Below are positions 54,032-61,927 of a stretch of 64,000 nt of DNA, in pieces. A program made the translations under genes and the position numbers. The DNA comes from Paenibacillus_S vulneris (GTDB taxonomy: Bacteria; Bacillota; Bacilli; Paenibacillales; NBRC-103111): assembly GCF_039543185.1 (NCBI RefSeq), contig NZ_BAABJG010000006.1:1-64000 (forward strand), in the 5' to 3' direction. Below the pieces are notes generated by a model that did not search any database, was not told the DNA's origin, and was given only the letters and a program-made list of their open reading frames with translations. Position 1 is the first letter of the stretch, and each line of letters starts with the position of its first letter.

Positions 54032-54079
54032 CTCACAAAGTGTGGCCCAGGCTTCGAAGCTGAGTCTGGTACTTTGGGG
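54032..54079. repeat. 48-bp palindromic repeat, right copy (inverted)
   Basis: Read on the minus strand it begins CCCCAAAGTACC, contains AGCTTCGAAGCC and ends CACTTTGTGAG, aligning with 53050-53100. The two copies flank the MerR-type gene in opposite orientation. Confidence 0.75.
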
Positions 54080-54108
54080 AAGCACCTGAATTGATAAGTT
54101 CTATAATG

Positions 54109-54149
54109 TAAAAAAAGCTCGAAGGCCTTACTTGACCTTCGAGCTTTTT
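54109..54149. terminator. Bidirectional terminator
   Basis: AAGCTCGAAGG (54115-54125) pairs with CCTTCGAGCTT (from 54136), with runs of A before and T after. It ends transcription of both the MerR-type gene and the convergent membrane protein gene. Confidence 0.85.
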
Positions 54150-54161
54150 GCCTATCTGCCA

Positions 54162-54587
54162 TTAGCTGGCGTAGAACGGGAATTTCATCAAGGTGACGAG
54201 GACAAAGAAAACAATCCCTGTGATCACGCTAACCGATTTGATTTTACCGATATGGTCCTTGATTTTGCTGCCGGATGGATCAGCCAAAGCTTTGCGCATA
54301 GCGCTGCCCAGCACTCCGGTTAATGCTCCCAAGGCCAGGAACAATACGACCGCCAGAACCATCCACAGAACGCTGTAAGGCTGCTTGCTGACCAAATATC
54401 CGCCTGACAGCAGTCCGATAACCAATGCCAGCTGGCCGGCCCGATTCGCTGCGAACAGCACGCTTAAAAAGCCGAACTGCGCCGAACCGGACAAGGCTTG
54501 AACCCGCATGGACAGGAACGGAAACATGAGATAAATCCCCATAAGAATAGCGGACAGCACGTGTAAATATACGAACACTTGTATCAT
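54162..54587 (-). CDS. Four-helix membrane protein of unknown function
   Basis: The 141-residue protein has hydrophobic segments near 4-24, 50-66, 72-95 and 117-136, and a short basic cytoplasmic loop (SGSKIKDHIGKIK). I do not recognise a family with confidence; proteins of this shape occur beside transporters in Bacillales. It is convergent with the MerR-type gene and lies downstream of the RND pump on the same strand, about 100 bp away, so co-transcription with the pump is possible. Confidence 0.65.
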   Translation of the reverse strand: MIQVFVYLHVLSAILMGIYLMFPFLSMRVQALSGSAQFGFLSVLFAANRAGQLALVIGLLSGGYLVSKQPYSVLWMVLAVVLFLALGALTGVLGSAMRKALADPSGSKIKDHIGKIKSVSVITGIVFFVLVTLMKFPFYAS

Positions 54588-54685
54588 TCGGATGCCCCCA
54601 TCTGCTTAGTTTAATCCTTTTAATTATACCTGAATTGTCCAATCCTAAGCAAATGTTGGCAGCTGTTTTGGCACATATTTCATCC

Positions 54686-57600
54686 CTAATTGTGAACGGC
54701 AACGCCTTTTTTGGCAGCTCGTTTATCACGCCATTTGGCCAGAATGACGAACAGGGACGGCACCACAATCAAGGTTAGCAGGGTCGAGTAAATCAAGCCC
54801 GAAATGATGGTTATCCCCATCGGCCTCCACAAGTTGCCGCCCATGATGGTCATGGGAAGTAAACCGCCGATAGCTGTTGCCATGGTTAGCAGTATCGGTC
54901 TTAGTCTTGCCTTGCCCGCTTCCGCCACCGCTTCATACAGCGGTAAGCCATGCTCCCTGGCCTGCTCGATAAATTCGATGAGTATAATACCGTTTCGCAC
55001 CACAATGCCAGCCAAGCTGACCAGCCCCATCAGGGCCATGAAGCCGATCGGCGAGTTCGAAAGAAATAATCCGATAACGGCGCCCCCGGCGGCCAAATAC
55101 ACCGTTGACAGAATGAGAATCGGGATCGATAAGGAGGAGAACTGCATGACCATAATAATGTAAATGAGCAAAACGACGACTATAGACAGCTTGCCTATCG
55201 AAGCGAAGGCGTCGTTCCTCTCCTCGTTCTCGCCTCCGAATTCTACGGTGTACCCCGCCGGAAGCTTATATTGGTTCATCTCGGCCTTCAAATCCTTAAC
55301 GATTTCGTCAGGTAGCCGGTCCTGTGCATAGCTGCGGACAATGATCGTTCGTGTCTGGTTGCGGTGATGTATCTGCTTCATCATTTTGCTGCTCTGAATA
55401 TCGCCCAGCTCGCGCACCGTCACGGTTCCGCCGTTTTGCGCAGGAACATACATTTTACCCATCGTGTCTACAGGATTGGCATTCCTTTCCTTGGCGTAAA
55501 GGGATACGTCCAACAGCTCCTTGCCCTGCTGCAGCGTCGTAATTTTCAGACCCTCTGTTGCTATTCTCAGCGTCTGGGACAGATCTTTGTCGCTTACCCC
55601 GAACAATCTCAGCTTGTCAGGATCCGCCTTGATCTCAATCGTGTTCATATCGACGCCTACATCATCCGAAATGCTCACCGTACCCGGAATACGGGCCAGC
55701 ATCCCCTTCACCTCTTCCGACAGCTGGCGCAGCTGGTCGAGATCATCGCCGCTGATTCTTACCGCAATAGGGGCTCCTACCGGAGGTCCCTGCTCCAGCT
55801 CACGAGGCGTAATTTCCACATCCTCCGGAAACATCGCTTTCAGCTGCTGTCTCCATTCGGTAATTACTTCCTTCGTGCGAATGACCTTCGGATCGATTTT
55901 GACGAATAGCTGCCCTAGCTCGATTCCAGACATGTCGGATTCCGAATAATAGAACCGCGGGGTCGAGCTGCCCGAGTATGCCGATACAAATACGACGCCT
56001 TTCTGCTTCTGCATCCAATCGGCCGCTTTACTTAGCGTATATTCCGTCTCCGCGAATACTCTGCCGGTCGGCAGCTTGAAATCGATTAGCATTTCATCCT
56101 TTTCCGCCGGAGGAAAATACTGTACCCCCAGCAGCGGCAGCAATCCGAAGCTGCTTGTTCCGATTAACAGCGCTACAAGCCCTGTTAGTAAAGGCCTTTT
56201 TAAAAACTTATAAATCTGCTTGCCATACAGCGCGCTGAGCTTCTGAATCGGTTTGCCTAACAAGCCCGGCGCCGTATTTCCTATATGTAATGCCTTGCCC
56301 CTCTTCAGTACTCGTTCCCCGACCCACTGACGAAAAATCGGAATGATGGTCAGCGACATCGCCATAGAAGCTGCAAGGGTCAACGTAATAACGACGGGCA
56401 GAGGACGAATGAAGCTTCCGATATTGCCTTTCAGGAAAAACAGCGGCATGAATGCAGCGGCAGTGGCAATCGTAGCGGTGAGAATCGAAATGGCTACGTC
56501 CCGGCTGCCCTCTAAAGACGCTTTGGCCGGATCGTCGCCCAGCTGAAGACGCCGCTGGATATTATCATTGACTACGATAGCATCATCGACCAGAATCCCA
56601 AGAACAATGACAATAGCTACAATTGTGATCTGGTTCAGGTCAATCCCCAGCGCCTCTACGGGAATAAAGCCAACCGTAATCGATATGGGGATCGCAAGCG
56701 CTACGATCAGCGAGGTTCCGAAGGTCAAGCCCAATGAACAGACTACAATAACTACGGCAATCCCTATGAGCAGCTCTCGGCCCAATTCCTTGAATAAATG
56801 ATCGAGGCTCTCTTTTTGCGAAAACAGCGAGCTTAAGGTCACATGCTCGGGGAGCTGCGTCTTAAGCTCCGCCACTTTGCTGTCGATTCTCTTTTGCAGA
56901 GCCGGAATATCAGCCCCTTTCTCCGCATTAATGACAATATCCAGAGTAGGTTTGCCGTTATGGAGCACACTGACTTCCGTTTTCTTAGGGCGCTGCTTGA
57001 CATCCGCTACATCCTTTATTTTCAGGGACTTGCCGTTAGGGAGTCCGAGTAATTCCGTATTGGCGATATCCTCGGCAGACTTCCATTCCCCGCTCAAGTT
57101 GACATAGTAGGATTTGCTGTCTTTATTTACCGTCCCCAAGGGAACTCGGTCATGGCCGTTCAGGAGCGCCTGTGCGACAATGCTCCAAGGCAGACGAAAC
57201 GTATCAAGCTTCTCGGTGTCCAGAACGACCGCCACTTCCTGATCGGGTAGGCCCACAATGTCCACGTTGCTTACTCCGCTAATCGTAGCCAGCTGCTTCT
57301 TCCAGTTTTCCATCGTCGGTCTGAGCGGCTCCAGCTGATCCGGAGTTTCTACAGTAAAATGCAGGATTTGTTCCGCAATTTTGCTTAAATCATCATTCAC
57401 TTCCGGCTTATGCGCTTCGGACGGCAGCTCGCTCTCGGCGGACTGTACCTTCTGCTTCAAGGTATCCCAGGCACGTTTAATATCCGTGTCAGCTTTCACC
57501 TCTACGTTAATAATGGACACGTTAGCCATAGAAGTGGAGCTGAGAACCGAAATATCGCTCATTTCTTTGATCTTTTCTTCCAGCGGGCGCGTTACGAACT

Positions 57601-57775
57601 GCTCGACTTTCTCCGGTGACGCTCCTGGATACACAGTCTTCACCAAAGCCACCGTCAGGTCAACCTCCGGATTCTCCCGCTGCTTCAAAGTAAATATATT
57701 CACAATGCCAATAAGAACAGCCATGATAAAAAACAGCAGCGTCACCTTGCGGTATCGTATCAGCTTGTCGATCAT
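54686..57775 (-). CDS. RND-family efflux pump (AcrB/SwrC type)
   Basis: This large proton-driven exporter has 1029 residues from ATG 57775, which overlaps the TetR-gene stop (ATGA). It shows the RND two-fold repeat with twelve helices and two large extracellular loops. The proton-relay aspartates are in VLGILVDDAIVVND (helix 4). Pore motifs RENPEVDLTVALV and VYPGASPEKVEQFVTRPLEE are intact near the N-terminus. No membrane fusion protein or outer-membrane channel gene is adjacent, as in SwrC/YerP of Bacillus, which exports lipopeptides without such partners. Substrates are unknown; amphipathic compounds are likely. Confidence 0.93.
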   Translation of the reverse strand: MIDKLIRYRKVTLLFFIMAVLIGIVNIFTLKQRENPEVDLTVALVKTVYPGASPEKVEQFVTRPLEEKIKEMSDISVLSSTSMANVSIINVEVKADTDIKRAWDTLKQKVQSAESELPSEAHKPEVNDDLSKIAEQILHFTVETPDQLEPLRPTMENWKKQLATISGVSNVDIVGLPDQEVAVVLDTEKLDTFRLPWSIVAQALLNGHDRVPLGTVNKDSKSYYVNLSGEWKSAEDIANTELLGLPNGKSLKIKDVADVKQRPKKTEVSVLHNGKPTLDIVINAEKGADIPALQKRIDSKVAELKTQLPEHVTLSSLFSQKESLDHLFKELGRELLIGIAVVIVVCSLGLTFGTSLIVALAIPISITVGFIPVEALGIDLNQITIVAIVIVLGILVDDAIVVNDNIQRRLQLGDDPAKASLEGSRDVAISILTATIATAAAFMPLFFLKGNIGSFIRPLPVVITLTLAASMAMSLTIIPIFRQWVGERVLKRGKALHIGNTAPGLLGKPIQKLSALYGKQIYKFLKRPLLTGLVALLIGTSSFGLLPLLGVQYFPPAEKDEMLIDFKLPTGRVFAETEYTLSKAADWMQKQKGVVFVSAYSGSSTPRFYYSESDMSGIELGQLFVKIDPKVIRTKEVITEWRQQLKAMFPEDVEITPRELEQGPPVGAPIAVRISGDDLDQLRQLSEEVKGMLARIPGTVSISDDVGVDMNTIEIKADPDKLRLFGVSDKDLSQTLRIATEGLKITTLQQGKELLDVSLYAKERNANPVDTMGKMYVPAQNGGTVTVRELGDIQSSKMMKQIHHRNQTRTIIVRSYAQDRLPDEIVKDLKAEMNQYKLPAGYTVEFGGENEERNDAFASIGKLSIVVVLLIYIIMVMQFSSLSIPILILSTVYLAAGGAVIGLFLSNSPIGFMALMGLVSLAGIVVRNGIILIEFIEQAREHGLPLYEAVAEAGKARLRPILLTMATAIGGLLPMTIMGGNLWRPMGITIISGLIYSTLLTLIVVPSLFVILAKWRDKRAAKKGVAVHN

Positions 57776-58365
57776 TCCGCGCTCACTTCCGTTTTCATGC
57801 CTGGCGGACAATCCGATCTCACGATAGCTTCCGTTATGGCATCGATATATTCCGGACCGCATTGCTTAACGACGAACCATTGATAGGCGACCATCTCGAC
57901 CATCCCGATTTTGGAAAAGGCGGCTATCTCCAGCTGCTCCTCCGTAAATTGCGGTGCTTCTCCTGCTTCCATCATATGCCCTTTAATAATCAGCATCATT
58001 TCATAATAAAAGGAGTCCGATATATCTTTAATCTCCTGGGAAGCTACTCCATTACGGTACAAGATCTGTAGAATCGTCCGATTCTGATAATAGACCGTTA
58101 ATGCCCGGTGAATCATCCAATAAAACACTCCGTCATCCTCGCAGGATTGGTCCGGGCCGAGCTTAAGCGCCGCTGAAATCTCCTCCAGGCACGATGCGGC
58201 GATCTCTCTGAACAAATCCTCCTTGCTTTGAAAATACAAATAAAACGTTCCTTGAGCGACGCCTGCCTCCCGAACAATATCCGAAACCTTCGTCTGATGA
58301 TAGCCCTGCTCTTCAAAAAGCTTCAGTGCGGCTTCAATCATATTGGATTTCTTGTCCTCTCCCAC
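57772..58365 (-). CDS. TetR-family repressor of the RND pump
   Basis: The 197-residue protein starts at GTG 58365 with GAGGGGG upstream. It has the TetR DNA-binding region (EEQGYHQTKVSDIVREAGVA, about 18-37, then GTFYLYFQSKEDLF) and a variable ligand-binding C-terminus (about 65-190). It is translationally coupled to the pump gene and lies directly behind a perfect palindromic operator at its promoter, so it should repress both genes until a pump substrate is bound. Confidence 0.92.
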   Translation of the reverse strand: MGEDKKSNMIEAALKLFEEQGYHQTKVSDIVREAGVAQGTFYLYFQSKEDLFREIAASCLEEISAALKLGPDQSCEDDGVFYWMIHRALTVYYQNRTILQILYRNGVASQEIKDISDSFYYEMMLIIKGHMMEAGEAPQFTEEQLEIAAFSKIGMVEMVAYQWFVVKQCGPEYIDAITEAIVRSDCPPGMKTEVSAE

Positions 58366-58401
58366 ACTCCATCCCCCTCTTACAAATCAAGCTCTCCATT
58401 T

Positions 58402-58421
58402 ATGACTGATGAGTCAGTCAT
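58402..58421. promoter_or_regulatory. TetR operator
   Basis: ATGACTGATGAGTCAGTCAT is a perfect 8-4-8 palindrome. It starts 4 bp after the -10 element and covers the transcription start, where bound repressor would block RNA polymerase. Confidence 0.85.
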
Positions 58422-58425
58422 ATGT

Positions 58426-58454
58426 ATAATAGCACCATTTTCCAACCTATGCAA
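58426..58454 (-). promoter_or_regulatory. Sigma-A promoter of the tetR-RND operon
   Basis: On the minus strand TTGCAT (58449-58454) and TATTAT (58426-58431) are separated by exactly 17 bp. Confidence 0.75.
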
Positions 58455-58479
58455 TGGTGTCCATTTATCGAGTGTCGGT

Positions 58480-58520
58480 AAAAAAATAACCAGCCAGGGA
58501 CAAGTCCCCGACTGGTTATT
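58480..58520 (-). terminator. Terminator of mdh
   Basis: On the minus strand AATAACCAG...CTGGTTATT with an inner GGGGAC/GTCCC stem is followed by TTTTT. It lies about 30 bp after the mdh stop. Confidence 0.9.
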
Positions 58521-58549
58521 GGATGGATGATAGGCTCTATTCGAGTCCG

Positions 58550-59491
58550 TTAGCCCGTAACGATTTTGATGACGTTGCGTACGGACTCGGCGGATTTGTC
58601 CAGAGCTGCTTTCTCTTCCGGAAGCAGTTCCAGCTCAAATATTTTCTCGATGCCGTCGCCGCCGAGCAAAGTAGGTACGCCCATAAACAGGTTTTCGTAG
58701 CCATACTCGCCTTCTAGCAGTGCGATGGAAGGAAGGATGCGTTTCTTGTCTTTCACGATGGCTTCCGTCATTTGAACCAAGGAAGCTGCAGGCGCATAGT
58801 ATGCACTGCCGTTGCCCAACAGGTTGACGATCTCTCCGCCGCCTGTACGGGTACGTTGCACAATAGCTTCAATGCGGTCAGCTGGAATCAGCTTCTCGAT
58901 AGGAATGCCTCCAACGTTGGAGTAACGAACCAATGGAACCATGTCGTCGCCATGGCCGCCTAATACGAAGCCGCGTACGTCCTCAACGGATACATTCAGC
59001 TCTTGAGCGATAAATGTGCAGTAGCGAGCCGTATCCAAGACACCGGATTGACCGATGACACGGTTCTTAGGGAAGCCCAACGTTTGGTAGGCTACGTAAG
59101 TCATGGCATCCACAGGGTTACTCAGGATGATCACGATGGAATCCGGGCAGGATTGCTTAACGTTCTCGCAAACGGATCTTACGATACCTGCGTTCGTGTT
59201 CACGAGGTCATCGCGGCTCATGCCAGGCTTGCGGGCGATCCCTGCCGTGATGATCACGATATCGGATCCGGCTGCGTCCTCGTAGCTGGCTGTGCCTACG
59301 ATGTTGCTGTCAAACCCTTGGACCGGGGAAGCTTCCATCATGTCCAATGCTTTCCCTTTTGTAGGGTTTTCCAAAGGTGCGATGTCCAGCAATACTACGT
59401 CACCAAGTTCTTTTTGAGCCAGCATCAACGCCGTAGTCGCACCAGTGAAACCAGCGCCGACAACCGTAATTTTTTTACGCTTGATTCCCAT
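58550..59491 (-). CDS. mdh: Malate dehydrogenase
   Basis: Mdh oxidises malate to oxaloacetate with NAD in the TCA cycle. The 313-residue protein is of the LDH-like type of Bacillus: nucleotide-binding VVGAGFTGATTALMLA (about 10-25), acidic NAD-binding end DIAPLEN (about 36-42), substrate arginines in ITAGIARKPGMSRDDL (about 81-96) and the catalytic His in GFVLGGHGDDMVPL (about 174-187). AGGAGG lies just before the ATG. Its leader holds a long structured palindrome (59522-59686). It is downstream of icd on the same strand but separated by almost 1 kb of repeats. Confidence 0.97.
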   Translation of the reverse strand: MGIKRKKITVVGAGFTGATTALMLAQKELGDVVLLDIAPLENPTKGKALDMMEASPVQGFDSNIVGTASYEDAAGSDIVIITAGIARKPGMSRDDLVNTNAGIVRSVCENVKQSCPDSIVIILSNPVDAMTYVAYQTLGFPKNRVIGQSGVLDTARYCTFIAQELNVSVEDVRGFVLGGHGDDMVPLVRYSNVGGIPIEKLIPADRIEAIVQRTRTGGGEIVNLLGNGSAYYAPAASLVQMTEAIVKDKKRILPSIALLEGEYGYENLFMGVPTLLGGDGIEKIFELELLPEEKAALDKSAESVRNVIKIVTG

Positions 59492-59521
59492 GAGTATAGC
59501 CTCCTGAAAGTTTATTTGGTG

Positions 59522-59686
59522 TTTGTGTATGTAACCGTGTGTTATTCGGATTTGGGATGTGCCTCCGGCCGCTGTTGAAAGTGTGTTCTTTGATTAGACC
59601 AATAAGGTGGGAACACACTTTCAAAGGCGGCACGTAAACTCTCCGGCACATTCCCAAAGTCCTTAGTTCACGTTTAAATACACAAA
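59522..59686 (-). repeat. 165-bp structured palindrome in the mdh leader (copy B)
   Basis: On the mdh transcript strand the outer stems are TTTGTGTAT/ATACACAAA and TTTGGGaATGTGCC/GGCACATCCCAAA. The core (59562-59646) has GCCGCCTTTGAAA and TTTCAACAGCGGC around the 8-bp stem GTGTGTTC/GAACACAC, which closes a 22-nt loop containing TCTAATCA. GGAGAGTTTACGT and CGGAGG lie unpaired between the stems. Copy A at 10265-10348 shares these conserved parts and the loop length, but has a different complementary 8-bp stem. The element ends about 30 nt before the mdh start. Confidence 0.85.
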
Positions 59687-59724
59687 TCAAGATTAACCTT
59701 TCCCTCGTCCAGAGTAGAAAGAAT

Positions 59725-59760
59725 GTGCCTCAAAGAATCTGAGGCACACACAAATTTTTT
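59725..59760 (+). terminator. Hairpin with T tract between the mdh leader and the tandem repeats
   Basis: GTGCCTCA (59725-59732) pairs with TGAGGCAC (59740-59747), followed by ACACAAATTTTTT on the plus strand. For the minus-strand icd transcript the stem is followed only by ATTCTTTC, so it may be a weak icd terminator. Confidence 0.5.
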
Positions 59761-59762
59761 AT

Positions 59763-60480
59763 CTACCTGGTAGCGTGTCGCGGGATGCTTGGCGTCAGCT
59801 CAAGCTTCCGGGACAAACGCGGTCCATACACTTGCCATGCTTCCATCCGCTTCCGCCTCTCGTTAGACAACCTTACGTCGTCCAGGGGGCGTAACCCTTG
59901 GGGTCCCCCTTGCGAAGGGGGATTTAGGGGGTTGGTCAGGCTCTACCTGGTAGCGTGTCGCGGGATGCTTGGCGTCAGCTCAAGCTTCCGCGACAGACGC
60001 GGTCCACACACTCGCCATGCTTCCATCCACTTCTGCCTCTCCTTAGACAACCTTTACGTCGTCCAGGGGGCGTAACCCTTGGGGTCCCCCTTACAAAGGG
60101 GGATTTAGGGGGTTGGTTCAGGCTCTACCTGGTAGCGTGTCGCGGGATGCTTGGCGTTAGCTCAAGCTTCCGGGACAAACGCGGTCCATACACTCGCCAT
60201 GCTTCCATCCGCTTCCGCCTCTCCTTAGACAACCTTTACGTCGTCCAGGGGGCGTAACCCTTGGGGTCCCCCTTACAAAGGGGGATTTAGGGGGTTGGTT
60301 CAGGCTCTACCTGGTAGCGTGTCGCGGGATGCTTGACGTCAGCTCAAGCTTCCGGGACAAACGCGGTCCATACACTTGCCATGCTTCCATCCGCTTCTGC
60401 CTCTCCTTAGACAACTTTACGTCGTCCAGGGGGCGTAACCCTTGGGGTCCCCCTTACAAAGGGGGATTTAGGGGGTTGGT
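59763..60480. repeat. Four tandem repeats of about 181 bp after icd
   Basis: Units start at 59763, 59943, 60125 and 60307 (spacing 180, 182 and 182), each beginning CTACCTGGTAGCGTGTCGCG and nearly identical. Each contains the hairpin TCCCCCTT...AAGGGGGA and ends in GATTTAGGGGGTTGG; the last unit is slightly truncated and stops 5 bp before the icd stop codon. Differences between units are scattered point changes. Plus-strand open frames here repeat the same peptide and are not credible genes. Confidence 0.95.
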
Positions 60481-60485
60481 CCCTC

Positions 60486-61784
60486 TTACTCCATATGAGC
60501 GATAACTTGGTTAGCGAACTCGGAGCATTTAACTTCAGTTGCGCCTTCCATCAAACGAGCGAAGTCGTAAGTAACGGTTTTGTTGTTGATAGCTGTTTCC
60601 ATACCTTTGTAGATCAGGTCAGCAGCTTCTTGCCAGCCCAGGTGCTCAAGCATCATAACGCCGGACAAGATAACGGAACCTGGGTTTACTACGTCCAGAC
60701 CAGCATACTTCGGAGCCGTACCATGAGTAGCTTCGAAGATAGCGTGTCCTGTTACATAGTTAATGTTAGCTCCTGGGGCGATACCGATACCGCCAACTTG
60801 CGCTGCCAAAGCATCGGACAAGTAGTCACCGTTCAGGTTCAATGTAGCGATAACGTCGAAGTCAGTAGGACGAGTCAATACTTGCTGCAAAGCGATGTCG
60901 GCGATAGCATCTTTTACGATGATTTTACCTGCAGCTTCAGCGTCTTTTTGCGCTTTGTTAGCAGCGTCAGTGCCTTGCTCTGCTTTGATTTTGTCGTATT
61001 GAGCCCAAGTGAAGGTTTTGTCGCCGAACTCTTGCTCAGCCAGCTCATAGCCCCAGTTTTTGAAGGCACCTTCAGTAAATTTCATGATGTTACCTTTATG
61101 TACCAAGGTAACCGATTTACGGTTGTGTTGAATAGCGTATTCGATAGCGGCACGGATCAAACGCTTGGAACCTTCGGACGATACAGGTTTTACGCCGATA
61201 CCGGAAGTTTCTGGGAAGCGGATTTTCTTAACGCCCATTTCTTTTTGCAGGAACTCGATCACTTTTTTCACTTCAGCGGAACCGGATTCCCATTCGATAC
61301 CTGCATAGATATCTTCTGTATTTTCACGGAAAATAACCATGTCAACCAATTCAGGACGTTTTACCGGGGACGGAACGCCGTTGAAGTAACGAACCGGACG
61401 GGAGCAGACGTACAGGTCAAGCTCTTGGCGAAGAGCAACGTTCAGGGAGCGGATACCGCCGCCAACTGGCGTTGTCAAAGGTCCTTTAATAGCTACGATA
61501 TATTCGCGGATTGCTGTCAACGTATCAGCTGGCAGCCAGTTGTTGAATTTATTGAATGCTTTTTCGCCGGCAAATACTTCGTACCAAGCGATTTTCTTTT
61601 CGCCTTTGTATGCTTTTTCTACTGCTGCGTCAAGAACGCGTTTGGAAGCCGCCCAAATGTCCGGGCCTGTTCCGTCACCTTCGATGAAAGGAATAATAGG
61701 GTTGTTTGGAACGTTCAGCTTACCGTTAACAATAGTAATTTTTTCGCCTTCTGTCGGCTGTGTGTAGTTTTCGAATTGAGCCAT
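60486..61784 (-). CDS. icd: Isocitrate dehydrogenase (NADP type)
   Basis: Icd converts isocitrate to 2-oxoglutarate. The start is ATG 61784 (AAGGAGG upstream), giving 432 residues and MAQFENYTQPTEGEK; the longer frame begins before the ribosome binding site. Motifs include IPFIEGDGTGPDIW (about 30-43), the substrate-binding SLNVALRQELDLYVCSRPVRY (about 113-133, phosphorylatable-type Ser region), NLNGDYLSDALAAQVGG and THGTAPKYAGLDVVNPGS. The gene lies between citZ (about 140 bp upstream) and mdh in the conserved order. Its 3' end abuts the tandem repeats. Confidence 0.97.
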   Translation of the reverse strand: MAQFENYTQPTEGEKITIVNGKLNVPNNPIIPFIEGDGTGPDIWAASKRVLDAAVEKAYKGEKKIAWYEVFAGEKAFNKFNNWLPADTLTAIREYIVAIKGPLTTPVGGGIRSLNVALRQELDLYVCSRPVRYFNGVPSPVKRPELVDMVIFRENTEDIYAGIEWESGSAEVKKVIEFLQKEMGVKKIRFPETSGIGVKPVSSEGSKRLIRAAIEYAIQHNRKSVTLVHKGNIMKFTEGAFKNWGYELAEQEFGDKTFTWAQYDKIKAEQGTDAANKAQKDAEAAGKIIVKDAIADIALQQVLTRPTDFDVIATLNLNGDYLSDALAAQVGGIGIAPGANINYVTGHAIFEATHGTAPKYAGLDVVNPGSVILSGVMMLEHLGWQEAADLIYKGMETAINNKTVTYDFARLMEGATEVKCSEFANQVIAHME

Positions 61785-61927
61785 GTTCTTTGTTTGCCTC
61801 CTTAAAATGGTGGTAAATAAATACAAAATTGAACGGGAGCCGCAGCGCTTGTCCCCGCTCCTTAGAGGAGGAGGAACCCTCTCGCTGCAGCAACCCGCTG
61901 CTTGCTTAGCTCTTTATTGATAATCGA

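Noticed and set aside
59785..60257. Two plus-strand open frames of 96 and 100 codons in the tandem repeats
   Set aside because: They encode the same peptide repeated with the 181-bp unit and have no ribosome binding site. The open frames are a by-product of the repeats.
60495..61805. 436-codon frame antisense to icd
   Set aside because: Codon bias of the strongly expressed icd gene keeps the opposite frame open. The translation is rich in phenylalanine and cysteine and has no motif.
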